A stretch of 13,765 nucleotides of DNA from UBA1723 sp045642085 (GTDB taxonomy: Bacteria; Bacteroidota; Bacteroidia; Bacteroidales; Paludibacteraceae). Where the stretch lies: NCBI GenBank assembly GCA_045642085.1, contig JAZUIF010000071.1, positions 1 through 13,765 on the forward strand, written 5' to 3'. The notes beneath the pieces are model-generated. The model ran no database searches. It was not told the DNA's origin and was given only the letters and a program-made list of their open reading frames with translations. Shown here piece after piece: positions 1 through 6,440 of the stretch (position 1 is its first letter; every line of letters starts with the position of its first letter). The translations under genes were made by a program, and so were the position numbers.

Positions 1-1
1 T

Positions 2-55
2 AGAAATCATGCCGACTTCAACCAGTCTTATCGTCCTTTAAGATTTCCTATTTAA
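2..55 (+). CDS. C-terminal tail of a possible + strand gene (partial)
   Basis: Reading from position 2 gives 17 codons, ending in RPLRFPI and a TAA stop at 53-55. The gene's 5' end lies left of the window. The stop is followed about 20 bp later by a strong hairpin (76-129), as expected for the end of a transcription unit. The composition (aromatics, Arg, Pro) looks protein-like, but the piece is too short to identify and could be a chance open frame. It overlaps by a few bases the predicted end of the minus-strand ORF at 48-272. Confidence 0.35.
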   Translation, partial: RNHADFNQSYRPLRFPI

Positions 56-272
56 GTCTCTTGCTCCTTAATACAAAAAGAGAAGCACAAGTTGAATCAT
101 TACTGATTTTAGACTTGTGCTTCTCTTTTCTTGTGTAGATGTTTGCCGACTTATGAATCGAATGTTTACTATGGAATCCTGGTCCAAGCAACTCCATCTC
201 CGCTTCTCGGTTGCCTTTTCTCATGGCTTTTACCGCATCTGTCACTCCATCGTGACGCTTCTTCTTTTTCAT
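48..272 (-). CDS. Small basic conserved hypothetical protein (74 aa)
   Basis: The ORF opens at ATG 272 with MKKKKRHDGVTDAVKAMRKG and is rich in Lys, Arg and His. It resembles short uncharacterised proteins I recall from Bacteroidales that share the core VTDAxxAMRKGNREAE and a GPGFHS segment; no function is known to me. I chose 272 over an in-frame ATG at 290 because the promoter at 301-332 would leave almost no leader for 290, and because the lysine-rich start matches the remembered family. There is no Shine-Dalgarno site. No membrane segment or signal peptide is seen. The last 20 or so codons run through the terminator hairpin at 76-129, so the tail may be longer than the ancestral protein and is the least certain part. 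Confidence 0.65.
   Translation of the reverse strand: MKKKKRHDGVTDAVKAMRKGNREAEMELLGPGFHSKHSIHKSANIYTRKEKHKSKISNDSTCASLFVLRSKRLK
76..129. terminator. Bidirectional hairpin terminator
   Basis: Positions 76-92 and 113-129 form a perfect 17-bp inverted repeat (AAAAGAGAAGCACAAGT and its complement). The loop can pair further at 95-99 with 104-108. The arms end in A and T runs, so U-rich ends form in both directions. It lies between the stop at 55 (+) and the body of the minus-strand small gene, and overlaps that gene's last codons. Confidence 0.75.
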
Positions 273-300
273 AATTACAAATTTTATCATTTAACGTCTG

Positions 301-332
301 CAAAATTACAATTAGGTATCTTAATTTCCAAA
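301..332 (-). promoter_or_regulatory. Bacteroides-type promoter for the small gene
   Basis: On the minus strand TTTG (329-332) is separated by 20 bp from TAATTTTG (301-308). This is a full match to the Bacteroidota primary sigma factor consensus TTTG-N19-21-TAnnTTTG. Transcription would start near 295, leaving a leader of about 20 nt before ATG 272. Confidence 0.7.
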
Positions 333-349
333 TGCTGGGATTTAATAAA

Positions 350-378
350 TTAGAGACGTCACAATGTGGCGTCTCTAA
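350..378 (-). terminator. Terminator of the DUF4286-ruvC-sensor-regulator operon
   Basis: Positions 350-358 (TTAGAGACG) pair with 370-378. An inner CAC/GTG stem (360-362 with 366-368) closes on a 3-nt loop. The hairpin lies 6 bp after the regulator's stop codon, and read on the minus strand it is followed by a T/A-rich tail. Confidence 0.75.
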
Positions 379-384
379 ATATAA

Positions 385-1122
385 TTAAACCTCAATCGCA
401 ACATTCTGCAATTTTTCAAAGAATGCCGCACGATAGCTGTCGGAAATAGGAATTGAATTATTCTCAATCACAATTCTACCCTTTTCTATAATCTTACATT
501 TAGATGTCTGTACGATAAACGAACGGTGTACTCGGCAGAACTTGCTCTCTGGCAATTTTGTCTCCAAGCTCTTCATGCAAAGCAGCGACACAATCGGATC
601 TTTTTCGCCCTCAAGATAGATCTTCACGTAATCCTTCAATCCTTCAATATAAAGGATATCCTTGATTGCAATCTGAAGCATCTTGTAATCACTCTTCACA
701 AGAATAGTTTTCTGTTCAGGCTGTGATGCGACTTGTGCTACTGAGGCTGCTACATCTTTCTGCAACATTCCCTGAACTTTCATGGCTACATCAAGGAACT
801 CATCGTAGGAGATCGGTTTCAAAAGATAACCTACCGCATTCACTTTATAACCTTCAATAGCAAATCTATCATGAGCAGTGACAAAGACAACTTTAGTATC
901 CGGAGAAAGCATCTTCGATACCTGCAAACCAGAGAAATCTGGCATCTGTATATCAAGAAACGCGACGTCGATTTTCTCATTCTGAATCGTAGACATTGCC
1001 TCTTCTGCACTTCCATAAGTGCCAATCAGATTCAAAAATGGCGTACGTTTGATATAGCTCTCCACAAGTTGTAGAGCCAAAGGCTCATCATCAATAGCTA
1101 TGCAGTTAAATTTCTGTGTCAT
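385..1122 (-). CDS. LytTR-family response regulator
   Basis: This 245-aa DNA-binding response regulator accepts a phosphoryl group from a sensor kinase and controls transcription. The receiver domain (about 5-120) shows the acidic pair D11-D12, phosphoacceptor D57 in FLDIQMP, the T82-A83 switch and K102-P103. After a linker, the LytTR domain (about 138-242) carries the typical DILYIEGLKDYVKIY strand and the FCRVHRSFIV recognition-helix region. Length and order match the LytR/AlgR group common in Bacteroidota. The ATG overlaps the kinase stop by 4 bp (ATGA, 1119-1122), so the two are translationally coupled and are almost certainly cognate. Target genes cannot be read from the sequence; such pairs often control envelope or cell-surface functions. 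Confidence 0.95.
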   Translation of the reverse strand: MTQKFNCIAIDDEPLALQLVESYIKRTPFLNLIGTYGSAEEAMSTIQNEKIDVAFLDIQMPDFSGLQVSKMLSPDTKVVFVTAHDRFAIEGYKVNAVGYLLKPISYDEFLDVAMKVQGMLQKDVAASVAQVASQPEQKTILVKSDYKMLQIAIKDILYIEGLKDYVKIYLEGEKDPIVSLLCMKSLETKLPESKFCRVHRSFIVQTSKCKIIEKGRIVIENNSIPISDSYRAAFFEKLQNVAIEV

Positions 1123-2123
1123 ACTTTATAATAGTAATTGTTGTCAGTATACTTTAGTGTCAAGTCGACGCGGAAAGTCTGACCATCGTTAGTGATATCA
1201 AGTTTATAATCTTCCTTGTAGACGATTTCCAGTCTACGTCGAAGATTCTCCAATCCGATTCCACTCTCAGGATTATTACTCTCATGATTCTTGAAATACG
1301 GATTAGATGTAAAGAAATGGATTTCATTCTGACTCTTGGCAGTCAAACCGAATTCAATCACGCACTCTTTTCCAGATGCCACTCCATGCTTGAAAGCGTT
1401 TTCAATCAGCGAAGTGAAAATCAAAGTCAATACCGGAGCATCGGAAAACTCTGTAATGTCGGCATTATAAATTACATGGACATTCGGACGCATACGTAAA
1501 TAGATGAGTGCCAAATATGTCTTGATGAAATCATGCTCTTTTTGCACAGCCACCATTCGTCCACCCTCGGCAGAACGCTCTCCACTTAGAATATATCTAA
1601 GAAGCTGAGACAAATAGTGAACAGACTGTTGTGCTCGTTTGGAATCTATCTCACAAAGAGCATAGATATTATTCAGCGTATTAAACAAGAAATGCGGATG
1701 AAGCTGCGAGCGAAGATGCTTCAATTCTATTTCTGTCTGATACTGTTCATTCTCATTGTGCTCCACATTCTTCTCCAAAAGAAGACGGCTTCTCGATACA
1801 GCGACAGCAAAACTACCGACAAAGAAAAGTTCTAGAGTCAGTCTTATTAACGAGCTATCCAAAAAAAGAATGTTCAACAAGAGTCCAAAAAGCAAAGACA
1901 ACACAAAGTTTGCTACAGTATACACCACTCTCACCTTCATAGACTCATTTAGAAATCTACGTGCACAATAAAAGTTAGTGTAATATATAAACATCATGGA
2001 GAGAATAGTCAAAAATCCCTCTATTGAATTCAAAGGCAACAACAATGCTACAAATGTCCAAAAGCAGACTTGCAAAATCACCTTGCTCTTTAATTCTAAT
2101 GTGTTGTCAGATTCGAGTTTCAT
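1119..2123 (-). CDS. LytS/YehU-type sensor histidine kinase
   Basis: This 334-aa membrane kinase has four predicted transmembrane segments (roughly 14-32, 37-52, 66-88, 91-109), almost no periplasmic loops, and then a cytoplasmic His_kinase/HATPase module. The HPHFLFNTLNN motif supplies the likely phosphoacceptor H144. The N box is ENAFKH (241-246) and the G box is SGIGLENLRRRL (287-298), both intact. The missing sensory domain suggests it senses through its membrane part. The ORF extends 11 codons further upstream, but I chose ATG 2123 (MKLES): it lies one base after the ruvC stop, behind the purine-rich AAAAAAGAAG. It signals to the LytTR regulator encoded next. Confidence 0.93.
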   Translation of the reverse strand: MKLESDNTLELKSKVILQVCFWTFVALLLPLNSIEGFLTILSMMFIYYTNFYCARRFLNESMKVRVVYTVANFVLSLLFGLLLNILFLDSSLIRLTLELFFVGSFAVAVSRSRLLLEKNVEHNENEQYQTEIELKHLRSQLHPHFLFNTLNNIYALCEIDSKRAQQSVHYLSQLLRYILSGERSAEGGRMVAVQKEHDFIKTYLALIYLRMRPNVHVIYNADITEFSDAPVLTLIFTSLIENAFKHGVASGKECVIEFGLTAKSQNEIHFFTSNPYFKNHESNNPESGIGLENLRRRLEIVYKEDYKLDITNDGQTFRVDLTLKYTDNNYYYKV

Positions 2124-2124
2124 A

Positions 2125-2694
2125 CTACTTCTTTTTTGTTCGTTGAGCCACAACATCGTCCCAACTCTTAAACTTTTTTTCTCCGGTCACAGATCTTGAC
2201 TGCCAATGATGACAAACTGCCACACCAAGAGCATCAGTAGCATCCAGATGATCTGGCAGCTGATCTTTAGTCAAACCTAATTGTACTTGAAGCATTCCGC
2301 ACACCTGCTCTTTGGAAGCTGCTCCATTTCCTGTGATTGCTTGTTTCACCTTAAGAGGTGCGTACTCGGCAATCGGAATATCACGTTCCATAGCAGCAAC
2401 TATCGCCACACCTTGAGCTCGTCCGAGCTTGAGCATACTTTGTACGTTCTTACCAAAGAACTGAGCTTCGATGGCAAATTCATCAGGCAGAAACTTATCA
2501 ATCAATGCTGTAGTGAAGTCGTATACCTTCTTAAGTTTCATATAGGTGTCGCCCTCTTTCTTCAAATCAAGGATACCCATATCGATGAACTTCATTTTTG
2601 TACCGACAACGCTTATCACACCATAGCCCATATACATGGTTCCAGGGTCGATGCCAAGTATGATTTTCTCTACCTTATTCTGCGGTTGAACCAT
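2125..2694 (-). CDS. ruvC: Crossover junction endodeoxyribonuclease RuvC
   Basis: RuvC is the Holliday-junction resolvase that cuts junctions presented by RuvAB during recombinational repair; it acts as a dimer in the cytoplasm with Mg2+. The 189-aa protein has the RNase H-like fold signature. The four acidic catalytic residues are visible: D16 in GIDPG, E76 in AIEAQFFGKN, and D151 and D154 in HLDATDALGVA. The SMLKLGRAQG helix and the APLKVKQAITGNGAASKEQV segment are typical. It is slightly longer than the E. coli enzyme (173 aa), with a lysine-rich tail. It starts 3 bp after the DUF4286-like gene, and its stop is 1 bp from the kinase start. No ruvA or ruvB is in the window. Confidence 0.97.
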   Translation of the reverse strand: MVQPQNKVEKIILGIDPGTMYMGYGVISVVGTKMKFIDMGILDLKKEGDTYMKLKKVYDFTTALIDKFLPDEFAIEAQFFGKNVQSMLKLGRAQGVAIVAAMERDIPIAEYAPLKVKQAITGNGAASKEQVCGMLQVQLGLTKDQLPDHLDATDALGVAVCHHWQSRSVTGEKKFKSWDDVVAQRTKKK

Positions 2695-2697
2695 CTT

Positions 2698-3003
2698 TTA
2701 AATCTCTACATCTTCTAACACTGTTGCAAACGACAATACCGAGGTGCCGAATTGCTGACGAAGCTTCAAAGCCATAGTCTTAGAGTTCATCATCATCCAG
2801 TTTTCCAACTTGTCCATATCATCACACTCAGCCTGCAAACAATAGTTCATTGTCGCCTCATCATCTGTGTAGACAAGTCGAAGCTTGATATCCGCGAACA
2901 TACCGTCGCGACGAAAATCAGAAACGATTTCTTTACGAAGGAAATCCAAAAACTGGTTTTCACTGCCTGTATTTACAACATAAGTTGTGTTTAAAAGAAT
3001 CAT
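2698..3003 (-). CDS. DUF4286-like small protein
   Basis: This 101-aa soluble protein begins MILLNTTYVV. The N-terminal strand with NTTY, the FLRKE segment and the late TxMALKLRQQFGxxVLSFATVLE resemble the ferredoxin-like DUF4286 family, which I recall being encoded next to ruvC in Bacteroidales. Its function is unknown. The frame extends to a TTG at 3018, but the ATG at 3003 matches the family start and sits correctly behind the promoter at 3020-3051. It leads the operon with ruvC, 3 bp downstream. No signal peptide or membrane segment is seen. Confidence 0.8.
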   Translation of the reverse strand: MILLNTTYVVNTGSENQFLDFLRKEIVSDFRRDGMFADIKLRLVYTDDEATMNYCLQAECDDMDKLENWMMMNSKTMALKLRQQFGTSVLSFATVLEDVEI

Positions 3004-3019
3004 ATTGAGTATTTTCAAG

Positions 3020-3051
3020 CAAAGTTAGATTTTAAATGTTACTTTTGCAAC
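3020..3051 (-). promoter_or_regulatory. Promoter of the DUF4286-ruvC-sensor-regulator operon
   Basis: On the minus strand TAACTTTG (3020-3027) is a full TAnnTTTG match. GTTG at 3048-3051, 20 bp away, matches three of four -33 bases. The ATG at 3003 lies 17 bp after the -7 box. The site interlocks with the divergent NUDIX promoter. Confidence 0.6.
3040..3047 (+). promoter_or_regulatory. -7 element for the NUDIX-FHA operon
   Basis: TACTTTTG on the + strand matches TAnnTTTG and is 24 bp upstream of the NUDIX ATG at 3072. No good TTTG is found 19-21 bp upstream (nearest is TTTT/TTTC around 3012-3016), so the -33 box is weak or absent. The leader is A-rich. Confidence 0.5.
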
Positions 3052-3071
3052 AAAATAAAAAGTAAAACAAA

Positions 3072-3593
3072 ATGGCACAAGACGAATTGTTCCCAATCAT
3101 AGACGAAAACGGCAATGTGGTAGGAAAAGCCACACGACGTGAATGTCATTCCGGCACTATGCTGCTCCACCCTGTCGTACATCTTCATGTGTTCAACAGC
3201 AAAGGTGAGCTTTATTTGCAGAAGCGCTCAATGTCGAAGGATATACAACCCGGCAAATGGGACACTGCTGTAGGTGGTCATGTCGACTATGGAGAGGAGA
3301 TTGAGACTGCTTTACGAAGAGAGGCACGCGAAGAACTTGGCATTACAGAGTATACTCCTACTTGTTTCCTTCGCTATATCTGGCAAAGTGCACGTGAGCG
3401 TGAGATGGTGAATGATTATTACTGCATCTACGACGGAGATTTCAAAGTTGATCCAGTAGAGATAGATGAAGGTCGTTTTTGGACAAGAGAAGAGATTAAA
3501 TCAAAAATAAATTCTGGAATCTTCACTCCGCAATTTAGCGGAGAATTAGAGAAGATATCTGCATTGTGGGATGAGATTTTGAAGAATAAATAA
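3072..3593 (+). CDS. NUDIX hydrolase
   Basis: This 173-aa enzyme should hydrolyse a nucleoside diphosphate linked to another moiety, or a related pyrophosphate. The NUDIX box is complete at 69-91 (G-x5-E-x7-REAREELGI), with metal-binding glutamates E84, E87 and E88. The N-terminus (LFPIIDENGNVVGKATRREC) and the HPVVHLHVFN and LQKRSMSKDIQPGKWD segments resemble the YfcD/isopentenyl-diphosphate-isomerase-like branch rather than MutT. I do not see the evidence needed to call it an isomerase, so the substrate stays open. It is the first gene of a two-gene unit; the FHA gene starts 5 bp after its stop. Confidence 0.92.
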   Translation: MAQDELFPIIDENGNVVGKATRRECHSGTMLLHPVVHLHVFNSKGELYLQKRSMSKDIQPGKWDTAVGGHVDYGEEIETALRREAREELGITEYTPTCFLRYIWQSAREREMVNDYYCIYDGDFKVDPVEIDEGRFWTREEIKSKINSGIFTPQFSGELEKISALWDEILKNK

Positions 3594-3598
3594 GAAGC

Positions 3599-4126
3599 AT
3601 GAAAAAGATACGTTGCCCTAAATGTGACAACTTCGTCTCATTTGAAGAAAAAAATATAGAGGCAGGCTCAATCATCGGATTGACTTGCGAAGACTGCGGA
3701 AAGAAATTCAAGGTTAGATTTCGTGTGAAGCCATCAACTATCGCAGCCGACGCTCTTGAAAAGAAAAATGAAGAGGCCGATGCCGACAAGTACGGCACAA
3801 TTGTTGTGATAGAGAATGTGTTCTGCCATCGCCAGGAGATTCCACTACAGGAGGGCGAGAATGTGTTTGGAAGACGTTGTCCAGGCACCGACATCAACTG
3901 TCCTATCCAGACATCAGATATGAGTATGGACCGTATCCACTGCACAGTTATTGTGAAGGAGAAGAACGGTAGAATCACACACTATGTCAAAGATAACGAC
4001 AGCCTTGTAGGCACATTCGTATCAAATGACATCCTTGCCAAGAAAGAAGCTCGTATCATTGAGTCGGGCGACATCATCACACTTGGAGCCACAAGTATGA
4101 TCTTGAAATTCGGAGAGGAAGAGTGA
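3599..4126 (+). CDS. Zinc-ribbon and FHA domain protein
   Basis: This 175-aa cytoplasmic protein has an N-terminal zinc ribbon of the MJ0042 type (C6, C9, C30, C33, with CPKCDN and CEDCGKKFKV). A charged linker (about 44-66) follows, then an FHA fold (about 67-173). FHA domains bind phosphothreonine peptides. Here the GR of the first loop is kept (G91-R92), as is the histidine of the SxxH motif (H114). However, the serine position is aspartate (D111) and the position of the usual ligand-contacting Asn in NGT is valine (V137-G138-T139). Phosphopeptide binding may therefore be altered or lost. No kinase or phosphatase gene lies nearby. It is cotranscribed with the NUDIX gene; the partner is unknown. 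Confidence 0.85.
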   Translation: MKKIRCPKCDNFVSFEEKNIEAGSIIGLTCEDCGKKFKVRFRVKPSTIAADALEKKNEEADADKYGTIVVIENVFCHRQEIPLQEGENVFGRRCPGTDINCPIQTSDMSMDRIHCTVIVKEKNGRITHYVKDNDSLVGTFVSNDILAKKEARIIESGDIITLGATSMILKFGEEE

Positions 4127-4148
4127 TTTAGAATTAGAGATAAGAAAT

Positions 4149-4188
4149 AAAAAACTGGAGACCGATTGATTTCGTTCTCCAGTTTTTT
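4149..4188. terminator. Bidirectional terminator between convergent genes
   Basis: AAAAAACTGGAGA (4149-4161) pairs with TCTCCAGTTTTTT (4176-4188), a 13-bp stem with an extra CGA/TCG pairing inside. A and T runs at the two ends serve both the NUDIX-FHA operon (+) and the small secreted-protein gene (minus, stop at 4208). Confidence 0.9.
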
Positions 4189-4207
4189 TATCAATAGTCA
4201 ACAACAC

Positions 4208-4633
4208 CTATTTTTTAGCTTTCTTCTTCAGCATTCCAGAACATTTGGAAATCTTCTGTCTGCAATCCTTTACCGTCACTTTATATGGTTTAGACTCAGC
4301 CTTAACATTTTTATCCGTGATGGAATCAAGTTGAGCAGATGCCTTATCCAGACGACAATTCAACTCATCTAAATTCACCTGAATCTTTCGTTCCACTCCT
4401 GGACTCATATAATTCAAGTCGACTAACATATTATGCGTGAGTCTGATCTGTTTATCAATATCAAGTAGCTCGGAATATACATTCTTCAACATTGCATTAT
4501 CTATATCATGTTGAGAAAGAGACGATGTATCTTGAGAAATTTGGATTGAATCAGTTTCGACAATAGACTCTTGTCCACTGCAAATTAGAGTAGAGCAAGT
4601 AAGTAGAGCAAATATTATATTAAAACATTTCAT
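4208..4633 (-). CDS. Small secreted protein of unknown function
   Basis: This 141-aa protein starts at ATG 4633; the frame extends three codons further to a TTG that I discard. Residues 1-20 form a classic signal peptide (MKCFNIIFALLTCSTLICSG), with likely cleavage near CSG-QES. The cysteines in LLTC and TLIC do not fit a good lipobox. The mature part is mainly helical, with probable coiled-coil character (about 47-105) and a lysine-rich end (GMLKKKAKK). Mature cysteines lie in ELNCRL, KDCRQ and SKCSG. I do not recognise a family. It is a single-gene unit with its own promoter and terminator, and probably periplasmic. Confidence 0.7.
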   Translation of the reverse strand: MKCFNIIFALLTCSTLICSGQESIVETDSIQISQDTSSLSQHDIDNAMLKNVYSELLDIDKQIRLTHNMLVDLNYMSPGVERKIQVNLDELNCRLDKASAQLDSITDKNVKAESKPYKVTVKDCRQKISKCSGMLKKKAKK

Positions 4634-4656
4634 AGTTATCAATCTTAATATCAGAT

Positions 4657-4687
4657 CAAAAATAGTAGGTATAATTCACAAAACAAA
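4657..4687 (-). promoter_or_regulatory. Promoter of the small secreted-protein gene
   Basis: On the minus strand TTTG (4684-4687), a 19-bp spacer and TATTTTTG (4657-4664) match the Bacteroidota consensus fully. The ATG is 24 bp after the -7 box. The -33 box lies inside the stem of the terminator at 4683-4722. Confidence 0.65.
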
Positions 4688-4722
4688 AAAGGATTTGACA
4701 TTTCTGCCAAATCCTTTTTTGT
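4683..4722 (-). terminator. Terminator of the lipid A operon
   Basis: ACAAAAAAGGATTT (4683-4696) pairs with AAATCCTTTTTTGT (4709-4722), a 14-bp perfect stem plus one inner G-C pair and a 10-nt loop. It lies 19 bp after the stop of the DUF4197 gene and ends in a T run on the minus strand. Confidence 0.9.
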
Positions 4723-4741
4723 ATTTTGAAAATCAGTCTGA

Positions 4742-5623
4742 TTACTTATCCAACTGACCGAAAACTCGTTTTAGCAAGTCTGATGTACGCTCTGCGGCAT
4801 TAGTACGGATACCTTTTTCCTTCTCCGCAATCTTAACGAACAAACCATCCAATGCTCTACCTGTAACATAGTCTGAAATATCATTATTAACTTCTTCTAA
4901 ATTGTCAACAGCATTCTTACCTTGATCAGGAAGTGCAGAATATGCAGTTTGGAATGCAATAGACTCAATTACATTATTACTATTTTTGTATTTATTGATA
5001 GTTTTAGCTAATGCATTGTTGCCATCCGCAAACTTTTTCCACAACTCAGTTGCAGTTAAATTTGCTACCTTTACATTATTCATACTATTTGTGATTGTAG
5101 GATGAAATGCAGCCTGAAGGTCTTCTTTTGTATCAGTTTCCAATTTCACTGTAGCAGCATTTTCAGCTCCGAACAAAATACTCTGTGCATCTTGAATTGT
5201 AAGGCCTGTAACCTCATCAGCCAAAATTTTTGCTGATTTCGGAGCTGCATCTGTAGCAGCATCATTAAAAGCTCGTACTAAATTTTGTTCAAGATTATCT
5301 CCTAAACCTACAGCAGAAACTATTGTTTTACCAGCTTCAGTACTTGCAATTGCATTATAAGCTTCAAACGCAGTAATAGCTGCAGGTGGAAGACCTATTT
5401 TTGCTGCAGCATCTGAAAAATATCCATCTTTTTCAGACAACTTATTCACTGCTGTTTGAACTCCCAAACCTAATGCTTCCTTCAAAGCATTAGCAGTATC
5501 ACCTTGAGACAAATTACCCAATGTGTCGCTCAATGCACCTAGAGAATCCTCATCACATGAAGTGAATGTAAAGGCAGCAACACCAAGTGCTAGTACTCTA
5601 GTAACAATACTTTTACTTATCAT
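4742..5623 (-). CDS. DUF4197 lipoprotein
   Basis: This 293-aa protein has a lipoprotein signal (hydrophobic core 10-20, FTFTSC) with C23 as the lipidated residue. Cysteine is followed by D24-E25-D26, similar to the acidic export signal that sends Bacteroidota lipoproteins to the cell surface. The mature part is helical and alanine-rich. The segments ALKEALGLGVQTAVNKLS and DGYFSDAAAKIGLP match my memory of DUF4197, found in Bacteroidota and Proteobacteria with no assigned role. The C-terminal part (ALDGLFVKIAEKEKGIRTNAAERTSDLLKRVFG) is typical of the family. It starts 14 bp after lpxA with no promoter between them and ends in a terminator, so it belongs to the lipid A operon. Confidence 0.85.
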   Translation of the reverse strand: MISKSIVTRVLALGVAAFTFTSCDEDSLGALSDTLGNLSQGDTANALKEALGLGVQTAVNKLSEKDGYFSDAAAKIGLPPAAITAFEAYNAIASTEAGKTIVSAVGLGDNLEQNLVRAFNDAATDAAPKSAKILADEVTGLTIQDAQSILFGAENAATVKLETDTKEDLQAAFHPTITNSMNNVKVANLTATELWKKFADGNNALAKTINKYKNSNNVIESIAFQTAYSALPDQGKNAVDNLEEVNNDISDYVTGRALDGLFVKIAEKEKGIRTNAAERTSDLLKRVFGQLDK

Positions 5624-5637
5624 ACGCCAAATACTTA

Positions 5638-6417
5638 TTATTTAACAATACTTGGAATAATACCTCTATCACTGCTTTCCAAGAAATCAAGCACTACCTT
5701 GCGTTCCTCTGTGTCTGGTGTCGACTCCTTGATCTTTGCAATTGCCTGAGTGACATTTAATCCAGACATATACAGGATACGGTAAATATTCTGAATCTCT
5801 TCAATTTTTTCGTTTGAGAAACCACGCCTACGCAATCCTACAAGATTCAATCCACAATAAGCTAGTGGATCACGTCCTGCCATTGCATACGGAGGAACAT
5901 CCTTACCGATTCTCGAACCTCCCTGAATCATCACATGTGAACCGATTCGTGTGAACTGATGTACCAAAGTACCACCTGAAATGATAGCCCAATCATCAAC
6001 TTTCACCTCTCCAGCTAGCTGAGTAGTATTTCCTAGGATGATATTGTTACCTACGACACAGTCGTGAGCAACATGGACATAAGCCATAATCAAGTTGTTG
6101 CTACCTACAATTGTAGTGCCTTTAGATGCAGTACCTCTGTTGATAGTAACACACTCACGGATTGTAGTGTTGTCGCCAATAACAGCTGTAGTCTTTTCTC
6201 CCTTAAACTTTAGATCCTGAGGAATTGCTGAAATTACGGCATTAGGGAAGATAACACAATTCTTACCGATTCGTGCTCCCTCTAAGATTGTGACATTTGC
6301 CATAATCTTAGTACCGTCGCCAATCTCAACATCTTTGTCAATGAAAGTAAACGGTCCAATTTCAACATTTTTTCCGATCTTAGCCTCGGGATGTATGCTT
6401 ACAAATGGTTGTTCCAT
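5638..6417 (-). CDS. lpxA: UDP-N-acetylglucosamine acyltransferase LpxA
   Basis: LpxA moves a 3-hydroxyacyl chain from acyl carrier protein to the 3-OH of UDP-GlcNAc, the first step of lipid A synthesis, in the cytoplasm as a trimer. The 259-aa protein is close to the E. coli length (262). Hexapeptide repeats forming the left-handed beta helix span about 7-175 (for example AKIGKNVEIG and ARIGKNCVIF). The catalytic histidine is H118 in VHVAHDCVVG. The C-terminal helical domain begins after GRDPLAYCGLNLVGLRRRGF, which distinguishes it from LpxD. Acyl chain length cannot be read safely; Bacteroidales enzymes often use long (C16-C17) chains. It is 23 bp downstream of lpxC/fabZ. Confidence 0.97.
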   Translation of the reverse strand: MEQPFVSIHPEAKIGKNVEIGPFTFIDKDVEIGDGTKIMANVTILEGARIGKNCVIFPNAVISAIPQDLKFKGEKTTAVIGDNTTIRECVTINRGTASKGTTIVGSNNLIMAYVHVAHDCVVGNNIILGNTTQLAGEVKVDDWAIISGGTLVHQFTRIGSHVMIQGGSRIGKDVPPYAMAGRDPLAYCGLNLVGLRRRGFSNEKIEEIQNIYRILYMSGLNVTQAIAKIKESTPDTEERKVVLDFLESSDRGIIPSIVK

Positions 6418-6440
6418 CCAACAAATATTTATTCAATCTA

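Noticed and set aside
2124..2156. Upstream start of the sensor kinase at 2156
   Set aside because: It would overlap ruvC by 32 bp. The ATG at 2123 lies directly after the ruvC stop with a purine-rich leader and keeps all domains.
2281..2718. 145-aa + strand ORF
   Set aside because: It lies wholly antisense to ruvC, whose catalytic residues are all present, and its translation looks like no protein family.
3535..3978. 147-aa minus-strand ORF
   Set aside because: It is antisense to the end of the NUDIX gene and the FHA gene, crosses their junction, and shows only low-complexity Ser/Phe-rich sequence.
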